The notes under the pieces are model-generated. The model was not told where the DNA came from, ran no database searches, and saw only the letters and a list, made by a program, of their open reading frames with translations. Both the position numbers and the translations under genes were made by a program. From an uncultured Dorea sp. (GTDB lineage: Bacteria; Bacillota_A; Clostridia; Lachnospirales; Lachnospiraceae), in assembly GCA_948468495.1 (NCBI GenBank), contig CAOKJI010000011.1, positions 1 through 12,850 on the forward strand: a stretch of 12,850 nucleotides of DNA. Direction: 5' to 3'. Numbering within the stretch: position 1 is the first letter of the stretch; each line of letters starts with the position of its first letter. Positions 6,405 through 12,850 of this stretch are shown piece after piece.

Positions 6405-6540
6405 TACACTCCATACAGATATTCACAGCTTTTCCGAAAACGACTGCCATCTCTCCCCGGTAAATCCCGAACCCCATCAGGATAAGCCCGGTTGCAACAA
6501 GCAAAATTCCAATCCGGCGGGACCTGAATACGCGTCTCAT
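6391..6540 (-). CDS. CD1871A-family CXXC microprotein (49 aa)
   Basis: A 49-residue protein lying between the thioredoxin and ferredoxin-domain genes. It reads MRRVFRSRRIG, then one hydrophobic helix (about 11-26, 'ILLVATGLILMGFGIY'), then 'RGEMAVVFGKAVNICMEC' and ends with IGIG. The C-terminal Cys-Met-Glu-Cys (Cys42, Cys45) is a CXXC pair. This matches my memory of the CD1871A family, small membrane proteins of unknown function found beside TlpA-like and 4Fe-4S proteins in Clostridia. The Arg-rich N-terminus predicts an inside-facing start and puts the CXXC outside. Its ATG overlaps the thioredoxin stop (ATGA), with a GGAG 8 bases upstream, and its end overlaps the next start by 14 bases. 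A role as thiol relay between the two flanking proteins is inference. Confidence 0.88.
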   Translation of the reverse strand: MRRVFRSRRIGILLVATGLILMGFGIYRGEMAVVFGKAVNICMECIGIG

Positions 6541-7130
6541 TTCTTCACTCCTTCCAGCTCTTTCTCCACAATCCCCTTCCAGTCATCAAAGGAATGCGCC
6601 CCCACATAAGTCTCACCTACAATATTTCCCTCTGTATCTACAAAAAATGTCTCCGGAATCGCATCAATTCCCGAAAGCCGTCCGTTCATCAAACCACTAT
6701 CCGGTATCAGAAACGGATATGCCGCTCCGGTCTTCTCTGCCAGAAGCTTCGCATTCTTCACAGCTTCCTCATCTATACTTCCAGAACTGTCAACAGCGTC
6801 CAGAACAATTCCAATCACTTGCACATCCTTGTCCGCCATTTCCTGATTCAGTTTCTCCAGCTCCGGTATTTCTTTGATACAAGGTCCGCACCAGGTCGTA
6901 AATACATTTACCATAGTCAGGTCACACTCTGCAAATATTTCCTGTGTATAGGCGGTGCCCCCGATATCCTGCATCTCAAATTCTCCCAGATTCTCAACGT
7001 TAGCCTCGCCCTTTTCAGCCGTTTTATCTTCGGACGATTCCCCCTTAGAGCCACAGCCATTCAGTAACGCTAAGCTGCACACCATGCATAAAATCAATGC
7101 ACAGAACGTCTCTTTTCTAACTTTCATCAT
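6537..7130 (-). CDS. TlpA/ResA-type thioredoxin-fold lipoprotein
   Basis: Membrane-anchored, outward-facing thiol-disulfide oxidoreductase of the TlpA/AhpC-TSA group. The ATG at 7130 gives 197 residues: signal peptide with basic start (MMKVRKE), hydrophobic core and lipobox L-N-G-C with Cys26 lipidated; a charged Ser/Glu/Lys linker to about 44; then the thioredoxin fold with 'VNVFTTWCGPCIKEIPELEKL' split across about 74-94, active Cys81 and Cys84, an inserted 'VLDAVDSSGSIDEEAVKNA' region, and the cis-proline loop 'IDAIPETFFVD'. An ATG at 7154 is also in frame, but it has no ribosome site, whereas AAAAGGAG lies 9 bases before 7130. The WCGPC site is typical of reducing TlpA/ResA proteins. It starts 33 bases after the DUF1703-type gene and overlaps the CXXC microprotein by 4 bases. 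Confidence 0.93.
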   Translation of the reverse strand: MMKVRKETFCALILCMVCSLALLNGCGSKGESSEDKTAEKGEANVENLGEFEMQDIGGTAYTQEIFAECDLTMVNVFTTWCGPCIKEIPELEKLNQEMADKDVQVIGIVLDAVDSSGSIDEEAVKNAKLLAEKTGAAYPFLIPDSGLMNGRLSGIDAIPETFFVDTEGNIVGETYVGAHSFDDWKGIVEKELEGVKK

Positions 7131-7163
7131 AGTTAATAACTCCTTTTCTATCATTATGGTTAA

Positions 7164-8777
7164 TCAGCGTAATCTTTCCACTTTACAGCAATGCTTCTTT
7201 GTCTGCCTGTCATAGCTGATGCCAACCGCCAATACTCTTCCTGTATACTTAGACGGTTCCCCCAGCTTTCCTTCAAACCGAAGCGCATATCTCTTATCTT
7301 TAATCTGCCGGACTGCATTCTCCGGCGTACTGTCTATTTTCAACTCCAAAATCAGTGCGTCTGCTTCTTTACGTTCCGGATAGAAAATAAAATCCACATA
7401 TCCTTCTCCCGCTTTATCCTCACGCTCTACACGGTACTTATCCCTGGCAGCCAGATATACCAGATTGACCACCGCTGACAGTTCAATCTCACTATTGTAA
7501 GAAAATATGGGCGATTCCGTATCATGTGCAAATTTTAAAATTGACGACATCGTATCTGTATCGCCCGCAAGCGTAGCCTTCAGCATTTTTTCCGATTCCT
7601 TCGCCAGATTATGGATATAACCCAGGCTTTCATTCGATAGCAGCAGCTCATTAAATTGCTCCATTAATTCTCTGTTTGGAATAAAAACCGCTCCGTCCTC
7701 GTAAGTCAGCAGACCATACACAACCATTGCCGAAAATATCTGATTTTTTGTATTCAATTGTGAAGAAGTAGCCGCATATCCCTGCAGTTTGATTTCTATG
7801 CGTTCTCCCGACACCATCAGCGCCAGATCATCTCTGACGTCTTTTATATTATTACGAATATAATAAAAGATCTCGTCATACGGGCCGGAACTTGTCCAGT
7901 AATTACTAATCTGATTGTCCGTCAGCGCCCCTACGACAGAACGGGGATTGTACAGTCTGACGCCGGCCGCCGTATGGTACCCATCATACCATTCTGCAAG
8001 GCATTCCCTCGTAATCTTTGGACGCCCGGCCGTCCTCTGATATATCTCAAATAACCGGTCAACTTCCGCATCTAAAAATCCGAAGTATTCACTGTATTTT
8101 TCTTTCGTCGCCATATCATACTCTTTGAACATATTTATCTCAGAACCGCTGGAATACTTTGCGATTGGCAAAATACCCGTCATATATGCAAATTCCACAT
8201 AAGCCTGCCCTTTCAGCAAATCCCGCAGAAATTCAAGAAATGATTTCTTATCCGCCTCCGTAATAAAATCCTTATGAAAAATAGCATCCCATTCGTCCAT
8301 TACGAATATAAATTTTTCCCTTTGATGCTCAAACACCTCCTGAAGATTATCCCAGACAGCTCCATCTGTATCGAGTCTCAGTTCGCCATAGACTTCCATC
8401 AAATCCTGATTCATCCCATTCTGAATCCGTTGAATATATTGCTCATAGCTCTTACAATCTCTCGGCAGCCTGCTGAAATCAATATATATCACATGGAAAT
8501 GATTTAGATAATCATAGAAATACCCGCTCTCTGCAATCTGAAGACCGGCAAAAAGTTCACTTGCATCCGACGCCCTGCCAAAAAAGGCCGCCATCATATT
8601 AGCCATGACACTCTTACCAAACCGGCGGGGCCTGGTTATGCAGAAGTACCTCTGTCCGTCAATTCGGACATCAGAGATAATCTTCTCAATCATGGAAGAC
8701 TTGTCTACAAAAAAACGGGTACCCGCAATATCTTTATACGCTTCAAAAGGATTGATATTATTTAAATACCTTCCCAT
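7164..8777 (-). CDS. AAA-ATPase-like / PD-(D/E)XK family protein (DUF1703 type), copy 1
   Basis: A 537-residue member of a widespread family of unknown function common in gut Clostridia and Bacteroidetes. The N-terminal half is an ATPase-like domain: 'NINPFEAYKDIAGTRFFVDKS', then an altered P-loop ITRPRRFGKS (about 47-56) in which Arg replaces the first Gly, and Walker B 'FVMDEWDAIF' (Asp161-Glu162). The C-terminus is PD-(D/E)XK nuclease-like: 'GYVDFIFYP' (Asp462) and 'LILELK' (Glu478, Lys480). The frame is open to a GTG at 8786, but the ATG at 8777 is 8 bases from GAGGAG and is preferred. It follows the ligase-like gene by 79 bases and precedes the thioredoxin gene by 33. Proposed roles for this family (nucleic-acid processing, defence) are unproven. 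It is clearly diverged from the second copy at 12403-10772. Confidence 0.88.
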   Translation of the reverse strand: MGRYLNNINPFEAYKDIAGTRFFVDKSSMIEKIISDVRIDGQRYFCITRPRRFGKSVMANMMAAFFGRASDASELFAGLQIAESGYFYDYLNHFHVIYIDFSRLPRDCKSYEQYIQRIQNGMNQDLMEVYGELRLDTDGAVWDNLQEVFEHQREKFIFVMDEWDAIFHKDFITEADKKSFLEFLRDLLKGQAYVEFAYMTGILPIAKYSSGSEINMFKEYDMATKEKYSEYFGFLDAEVDRLFEIYQRTAGRPKITRECLAEWYDGYHTAAGVRLYNPRSVVGALTDNQISNYWTSSGPYDEIFYYIRNNIKDVRDDLALMVSGERIEIKLQGYAATSSQLNTKNQIFSAMVVYGLLTYEDGAVFIPNRELMEQFNELLLSNESLGYIHNLAKESEKMLKATLAGDTDTMSSILKFAHDTESPIFSYNSEIELSAVVNLVYLAARDKYRVEREDKAGEGYVDFIFYPERKEADALILELKIDSTPENAVRQIKDKRYALRFEGKLGEPSKYTGRVLAVGISYDRQTKKHCCKVERLR

Positions 8778-8815
8778 ACACATCACTCCTCTGGATTGTT
8801 CTCAGGTTCTGATTT

Positions 8816-8848
8816 CCCGCAGCTCTGCGGTTATTCATGCTCTGCGGG
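8816..8848 (-). repeat. Hairpin made of a 9-bp direct repeat and 7-bp inverted arms
   Basis: In the 79-base gap between the ligase-like and downstream ATPase-like genes, CCCGCAG/CTGCGGG arms (8842-8848 and 8816-8822) form a hairpin, and GCTCTGCGG occurs twice (8822-8830 and 8839-8847), giving a competing small hairpin. No T run follows, so it is unlikely to stop transcription fully; it may stabilise RNA or modulate read-through. Confidence 0.45.
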
Positions 8849-8856
8849 CTGGCGGC

Positions 8857-10638
8857 TTATCGGCTTTCCAAGGATTCTAAAACTTCTTTATATTCTTCCG
8901 GCAATTCCAGCTCCGGCTTGTCATGAATTCGGAAGGCCAGCTTATCCGTCCCTTCCAGCACTTCCTCAAGCATATCCGGTATTTCTAACAACTTCTGACG
9001 GCAATAAAGCGCGCTGTTTTCGTCTCCTGCCTCCGCATAGAGCCGGATACCAGTGTACAGCATATCAAAATAATCCAGATATTCCTCCAGTTCATATCTC
9101 GCCAGCGCAATGGCCTGCCGCTTGTATTCAATCATCGCCTCAAAATCGCCTTCCGCATATGCCAGCCTGGCCTTTGCACTATACGCCAGCGACACAGACT
9201 GATTCCAGAACAATATCTTATCCGCCAGCTCTTCCATCTCTTCCGTATCTTCCGCCTGAGACAGCATCCCGAGCCATGCGCCTGTACATCCGGGATACAC
9301 AGCGGAAGCTGCCTTAAGATTCCCCGTTCGGTACAGGCCGGATGCAATCCCAAGCCAGCAGTTCACAATGATAAGAATCCCGGCAGCTATCTGAACCCAT
9401 ATCTTCCCGCCGCTCTTCCATACCCGTCCGGTCTCCAAATCCATCACCAGCAGAAGCACGAATCCGATAACAATAAACTGCAAATCAAAATCGAACATGC
9501 TGTGCGCACATATGGCAAACAGCAGCATACGGCCTGTCAGCCCCGTTTCTTTCTTCATAAAGCTCTTTACAACCGCCGCCGCAGTTAGCAGAGCCGGAAC
9601 CCAGCCCACATCCAGAAGAACCTGCAGGAACTCATTATGAATATTCATAACCGAATAAACGCCTGTCTGAAATGACCCCTGCAGATAATAGTATCCCATG
9701 TAGCCCAAACCAAAAGGGTGCCTAATAATCACCGGCAAAGCATCCTTAAAGTAAAGCAGACGCCCCAGAAATGTACTGGCATGGAGGGAAGACGTCAGAT
9801 ACCTCCCTACATTCGACACATTGCCAGTCAATACTGCATACAGAGCCGTTACCGCCACCATCACAGCCAACAGCAGAAGCAGCGCCCCCCGAATCCTGCG
9901 ATTTTTATGAAAAATAACCATTCCCAGCATGACAATCAGCAGAACCGCAAATGCGGTACGACTCCCTGTCAGGGCAACCCCGAATAATAAAATCACACAC
10001 CCGGGAATCTGCACCTTGCTCCAGGTATCCTTCCCCGCCAGTATCACAACGCCCGCAATCAGGAATAACGCAAATGCATTTGGATACTGGAAAAATCCCG
10101 CAAGCCTTCCATTTACCAGAAAATACTTCTCCAGCGCCGGTATCCAGCTAAGCGCAAAGGAAAGTACGGTCATCAGACATCCGGATACCGGAACCAGATC
10201 CAGAAGCTTCACTCTCTCTTCCGCCTTCTCCTGCATCAAAACCAGCGCAAACAACGGCAGCGGAAGGAATTTTACAAATCCAAATACAGCCATCCCATGA
10301 TCCACCGCCCAGACTGCGCTGACTCCATACATCAGCGTCAGCACCAGAACAGAAATCAATGTTAAATTAACCCGAAGCGTCAGTCCGCCGGTTCTTCTCA
10401 CAGAATACAGAAGATATCCGGCAAGAAATATCGTAAATACACAGGAAACTGCTTCGTAGAATCCTCCCCACAGGAACGGGGCAATCAGCAGAAAACCCTG
10501 TAATATGCGCGGGTCAGGCGCGGCTGCAGGCATATACGCCGCAGCGGCGTTTTTGGATACCTCGGTCCTCTTATTTTTAGTATTCTGAATAATTTTTTGA
10601 TTTGCCGACTTCTTACTTGCTTTTTTCTTCTTAGACAT
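8857..10638 (-). CDS. O-antigen ligase/polymerase-like (Wzy/WaaL superfamily) membrane protein with helical C-terminal domain
   Basis: Predicted to polymerise or transfer lipid-linked glycans on the outer face of the membrane. The product has about 593 residues. A strongly basic Lys/Asn-rich cytoplasmic N-terminus (to about 30) precedes roughly ten to twelve hydrophobic segments (about 48-435). Family signatures: 'GRLAGFFQYPNAFALFL' (about 177-193), 'LTGSRTAFAVLL' (about 224-233) and the large outside loop with 'HPFGLGYMG...' and 'NIHNEFLQVLLDVGW' (about 307-346), matching the WaaL/Wzy His-Asn loop. After about residue 440 come soluble helix-rich repeats ('AYSAKARLAYAEGDFEAMIEYKRQAIALAR') that look TPR-like. 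Start ATG at 10638 is preferred because GAGG is 7 bases upstream; the ATG at 10644 has only one base between. No glycosyltransferases are near, so its glycan is unknown. Confidence 0.88.
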   Translation of the reverse strand: MSKKKKASKKSANQKIIQNTKNKRTEVSKNAAAAYMPAAAPDPRILQGFLLIAPFLWGGFYEAVSCVFTIFLAGYLLYSVRRTGGLTLRVNLTLISVLVLTLMYGVSAVWAVDHGMAVFGFVKFLPLPLFALVLMQEKAEERVKLLDLVPVSGCLMTVLSFALSWIPALEKYFLVNGRLAGFFQYPNAFALFLIAGVVILAGKDTWSKVQIPGCVILLFGVALTGSRTAFAVLLIVMLGMVIFHKNRRIRGALLLLLAVMVAVTALYAVLTGNVSNVGRYLTSSLHASTFLGRLLYFKDALPVIIRHPFGLGYMGYYYLQGSFQTGVYSVMNIHNEFLQVLLDVGWVPALLTAAAVVKSFMKKETGLTGRMLLFAICAHSMFDFDLQFIVIGFVLLLVMDLETGRVWKSGGKIWVQIAAGILIIVNCWLGIASGLYRTGNLKAASAVYPGCTGAWLGMLSQAEDTEEMEELADKILFWNQSVSLAYSAKARLAYAEGDFEAMIEYKRQAIALARYELEEYLDYFDMLYTGIRLYAEAGDENSALYCRQKLLEIPDMLEEVLEGTDKLAFRIHDKPELELPEEYKEVLESLESR

Positions 10639-10683
10639 TGTCATACCTCTTTAGATTCTCCGGCGTAAATCCTTTTGATTTCC

Positions 10684-10730
10684 GCCCGAAAAAGTATACC
10701 CTTCGGGCATCCCATTATGGCCATGCGGCC
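10684..10730 (-). promoter_or_regulatory. Two hairpins in the gap before the ligase-like gene
   Basis: In the 133-base gap between the ATPase-like gene and the ligase-like gene there are GGCC-atgc-GGCC (10719-10730) and a 7-bp stem GCCCGAA/TTCGGGC with an 11-base loop (10684-10708). No T run follows the second in the minus direction. They may act as a weak attenuator or processing site. No convincing promoter was found here. Confidence 0.4.
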
Positions 10731-10771
10731 GTTTCACAAGGTGTTATTCTCTGATACATCTCTTTCTTTTG

Positions 10772-12403
10772 TTACACCTGTATATATTCCCAGGCCATGT
10801 CACACTCTTTTTTATTATGAGCAATGCCAATGCATAACACCCGTCCGCCAAATCCCGCATAATAATGATTGTCCATAATCTGTCCGAGAGCCTTACCTTT
10901 AAGTTTCCTAATATCCTCCCCCTGTTTAAATTCAATTACGATATGACACGTTCCCTGATTCAATGCCTCTAATACGATATCGCTTCTCCCAAATCCCGTT
11001 TCCAGATTACTTGTCACTTTATATAATCCGCGCAGACTGATACACATACCAAGAAACAACATGTGATACGCATTTTCTTTCGCATCAAAATAACTCGTAC
11101 AGGATATCACAATCTCCTTGTAAACAGACATAAAATGCTCAATATCGCCATCCTGCAGATAACGGAACATTCCCCGCAGACTGTCGTCAGATACATGCGC
11201 CTGCTCCGCCACAATTTTCTGCAGCTCAGACCTCACCTCGTCATTCGGTATACGCATCCTCATGAGCGTATTATCATAATCATCTATTACCGTCACATAA
11301 CCGGAATTTACCAAAAGTCCCCATAAGCTCTGTGTATCCTGAACTTCCATAAAAGAGGTTTCCAGATTCACCCCTGCTGTTGTTACCCCTTCTTCAATCA
11401 GAGTATCAAAATCTTTTCTAAAATGATCCCCCGCACTGCCAAGCGACTTCTTAACCAGATAATTCGTAGACGTATTAACCCAGTAATCGCCTAATTTTCT
11501 ATTCTTAGCATAATTTAAAACAGACCAGGGATTATAGATATCAATTCCGCCAAACTGATATCCGTCATATTTTTGCTTTACTTTCTCTGTAAGCCCAAGC
11601 CCATAATGTTCCAACACAGACTCGGTCTCATCCGCTGTCATTCCGAAATACTCTACATAATCCCTGCAGACAACCGAATATACCTGCAGATTATTCAGCT
11701 TTGAAAAAATACTTTCTTTCGCCACTCTCTGGACTCCTGTCAAAAGCGCCTGGCTGACATACTCATTTCCCTTTAAAGCAGCTCCATACATCACCGTAAA
11801 GAAATCTCCCATCTCTTCCCTGCAGCCATTCTCAAAGCTATTTTGCACAGGCTGGTCATATTCATCAATGAGAAGAACCGCCTCTTTCCCATAAAAACGC
11901 CAGACAGCCGTCAGCAGGTACTGAATGGAAAACGCCAGATCCGTTCTGCCAAGTTTCTTATCCAAACCATCCCGCAATGTCTGGTAGAACTGAACATAAT
12001 ACAAATCCTCTCTATCCGCTTTTCCATCAAATATCTCATAATATCTCCGGTATTCCTGAAAAATGCTATTCCAGACGGACTGCATAAGCTCTTCCGGATT
12101 CTCTCCTGCGCAATCCTTGAAGGTAAAATATACGACTGGTCTTGAGTTAATCTCCCCGGCGCACTCCGTATCCATAATCTTTAGTCCCTGAAAAAGCTCC
12201 CTGCTGTCTCTTGTAATATCCAAAAATTCCCGGAGCATCGTCATATTAAGCGTCTTACCAAATCTCCGCGGACGTGTAATCAGCGCCGCCGTATCCTTCT
12301 TCTCCAGAAATTCCCTGATAAACAGGGACTTATCCACATAATATTCTTTTTTCTCCCGCACTAACCGGAACTGGTCGTTACCGATAGGAAGCGTCTTATT
12401 CAT
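10772..12403 (-). CDS. AAA-ATPase-like / PD-(D/E)XK family protein (DUF1703 type), copy 2
   Basis: A 543-residue second member of the same family as the gene at 8777-7164, function unknown. The N-terminal ATPase-like domain shows 'LPIGNDQFRLVREKKEYYVDKS', an altered P-loop ITRPRRFGKT (about 42-51) and Walker B 'AVLLIDEYDQPV' (Asp180-Glu181), then 'FSKLNNLQVYSV' and 'YDGYQFGGIDIYNPWSVLNY', phrases typical of this family. The C-terminal nuclease-like part has 'TGFGRSDIVLEA' (Asp475) and 'HIVIEFKQGED' (Glu491, Lys493), with 'GKALGQIMDNHY' after it. The frame is open to a TTG at 12469, but ATG 12403 is chosen because GGAGG is 8 bases upstream. It is closer to the family consensus than copy 1 in the nuclease motif. 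A plausible promoter lies at 12581-12553, and the ligase-like gene follows after 133 bases. Confidence 0.9.
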   Translation of the reverse strand: MNKTLPIGNDQFRLVREKKEYYVDKSLFIREFLEKKDTAALITRPRRFGKTLNMTMLREFLDITRDSRELFQGLKIMDTECAGEINSRPVVYFTFKDCAGENPEELMQSVWNSIFQEYRRYYEIFDGKADREDLYYVQFYQTLRDGLDKKLGRTDLAFSIQYLLTAVWRFYGKEAVLLIDEYDQPVQNSFENGCREEMGDFFTVMYGAALKGNEYVSQALLTGVQRVAKESIFSKLNNLQVYSVVCRDYVEYFGMTADETESVLEHYGLGLTEKVKQKYDGYQFGGIDIYNPWSVLNYAKNRKLGDYWVNTSTNYLVKKSLGSAGDHFRKDFDTLIEEGVTTAGVNLETSFMEVQDTQSLWGLLVNSGYVTVIDDYDNTLMRMRIPNDEVRSELQKIVAEQAHVSDDSLRGMFRYLQDGDIEHFMSVYKEIVISCTSYFDAKENAYHMLFLGMCISLRGLYKVTSNLETGFGRSDIVLEALNQGTCHIVIEFKQGEDIRKLKGKALGQIMDNHYYAGFGGRVLCIGIAHNKKECDMAWEYIQV

Positions 12404-12552
12404 ATCAATTTCCTCCAAAGCTTTTTGGCGTTTTCCAACAGAAGTTTGATAATCCAACAGATACCGCAATTATTTCAAATTCTTTAGATTCCTGATGCTG
12501 CGTAACCTATCTCCACAAATTATTTTAACTGCTCCCTCTTTTTCGTATCTCC

Positions 12553-12581
12553 ATGCTACCATAAATTTGAAACATTTTCAA
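12553..12581 (-). promoter_or_regulatory. Promoter candidate for the DUF1703-type gene and downstream genes
   Basis: TTGAAA (12581-12576), 17 bases, TAGCAT (12558-12553) on the minus strand, with TG one base before the -10 hexamer (extended -10). It would give a leader of about 143 bases before the ATG at 12403. No other good promoter was found until the exporter gene, so this may drive a long transcript down to the terminator at 5489-5453. Confidence 0.45.
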
Positions 12582-12601
12582 TCGCGTCTCCCGCTGAGGA
12601 T

Positions 12602-12765
12602 TGTGTCAAGTGTTCGTTGGCACTTGAGTAAACCGAAAAACATCAGCCAGTGCGCGCTCCTGACACATGAACAACAACTACAGATAGTCACAATTTATAC
12701 GTTGTTCAGCAGACGCAGATTGAATCGTTACCATTCATACGTTGACCAGTATACAGTAGATTGAA
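12602..12765. repeat. Repeat-rich intergenic region: nested inverted repeats and an imperfect 38-bp tandem repeat
   Basis: Visible elements: TCAAGTG/CACTTGA (12606-12612, 12621-12627, 8-base loop); TGTGTCA/TGACACA (12602-12608, 12661-12667) surrounding it; TGAACAAC/GTTGTTCA (12668-12675, 12701-12708); and two imperfect direct repeats, 12688-12724 and 12728-12765, sharing ATACGTTG and AGATTGAA at the same spacing with a 40-base period. A weaker third match (AGCAGAC...) follows near 12785. Possible meanings are tandem protein-binding sites, a recombination or mobile-element end, or a structured leader RNA. No transposase, integrase or known attachment sequence is seen. Confidence 0.5.
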
Positions 12766-12773
12766 GCAGGCGA

Positions 12774-12850
12774 ATGTCTCTTAGCAGACAATTCAGGAGC
12801 GTTTTTAATGGAGATGAGATAGCGGCTTACCTACAGAACCTGCCACTGGC
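12774..12850 (+). CDS. Possible start of a plus-strand protein gene, cut by the window edge
   Basis: From ATG 12774 the frame stays open to the edge for about 25 codons (MSLSRQFRSVFNGDEIAAYL, then QNLPL). The frame is closed by TGA just upstream, so this would be the N-terminus. The ribosome site is weak (AGCAGG close to the ATG). The composition looks protein-like, and the repeat array would form its upstream region. I do not recognise the product. The minus strand here also has a short open stretch ending in TAA at about 12808, so the true coding strand is uncertain. Confidence 0.28.
   Translation, partial: MSLSRQFRSVFNGDEIAAYLQNLPL

Noticed and set aside
8816..8848. Rho-independent terminator after the ligase-like gene.
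   Set aside because: The stem is good but no T run follows in the direction of transcription, so it was kept only as a repeat/hairpin.
8796..9317. Long plus-strand frame (173 residues) opposite the ligase-like gene.
   Set aside because: Proline/alanine-rich shadow of a real membrane-protein gene on the other strand; no ribosome site or motif.
12606..12668. A 20-codon minus-strand frame with protein-like composition ending within the inverted repeats.
   Set aside because: No ribosome site, very short, and it coincides with inverted repeats that shape the sequence. It might be a remnant of a gene end, but nothing supports that.
12640..12680. Group II intron 5' end, suggested by GTGCG near 12650.
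   Set aside because: Only the first few bases agree; no intron domains or reverse transcriptase are visible.

Overview
The window looks like a chromosomal stretch from an anaerobic, low-to-moderate-GC Firmicute, most likely a gut Clostridium of the Lachnospiraceae type. The reasons are strong GGAGG-type ribosome sites, consensus sigma-A promoters with 17-bp spacing, lipoprotein-anchored solute-binding and thioredoxin proteins (Gram-positive style), AAT-rich intergenic DNA and a CD1871A-family CXXC microprotein, a family named from Clostridioides difficile. No rRNA, tRNA, CRISPR array or recognisable IS transposase is present. Every confidently called gene lies on the minus strand, so the window reads from right to left.

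Reading in the direction of transcription: (i) At the right edge (about 12600-12850) is a repeat-rich, unassigned stretch, possibly with the first codons of a plus-strand gene running off the edge. (ii) At 12403-7164, two different members of the 'AAA-ATPase-like + PD-(D/E)XK' family (DUF1703-type proteins, function unknown) flank a polytopic O-antigen ligase/polymerase-like protein with a helical C-terminal tail. (iii) At 7130-5499 is a tight, overlapping three-gene redox cassette: a TlpA-type lipoprotein thioredoxin, a 49-residue CXXC microprotein and a polytopic NapH-like protein with a double 4Fe-4S ferredoxin domain. It ends in a strong hairpin terminator. The co-directional genes of (ii) and (iii) have only short gaps and may share a long transcript.

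(iv) At 5103-2474 are an EamA/DMT-family exporter, an AraC-family regulator with an N-terminal cupin-like half and a hexapeptide-repeat sugar O-acetyltransferase. This group has its own promoter upstream of the exporter and a textbook terminator after the acetyltransferase. (v) At 2325-1 is the start of a sugar ABC importer operon: two tandem near-perfect sigma-A promoters, a solute-binding lipoprotein, an intercistronic stem-loop pair and a MalF-type permease truncated by the window edge.

Most unusual points: the CXXC microprotein coupled by overlaps to both neighbours; a 120-nt plus-strand interval at 5356-5489 that looks like a stand-alone structured small RNA with its own terminator; the pair of DUF1703-type proteins around a lone ligase; and the multiple nested repeats at the right edge. 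All family assignments rest on motifs read by eye, with no database search.
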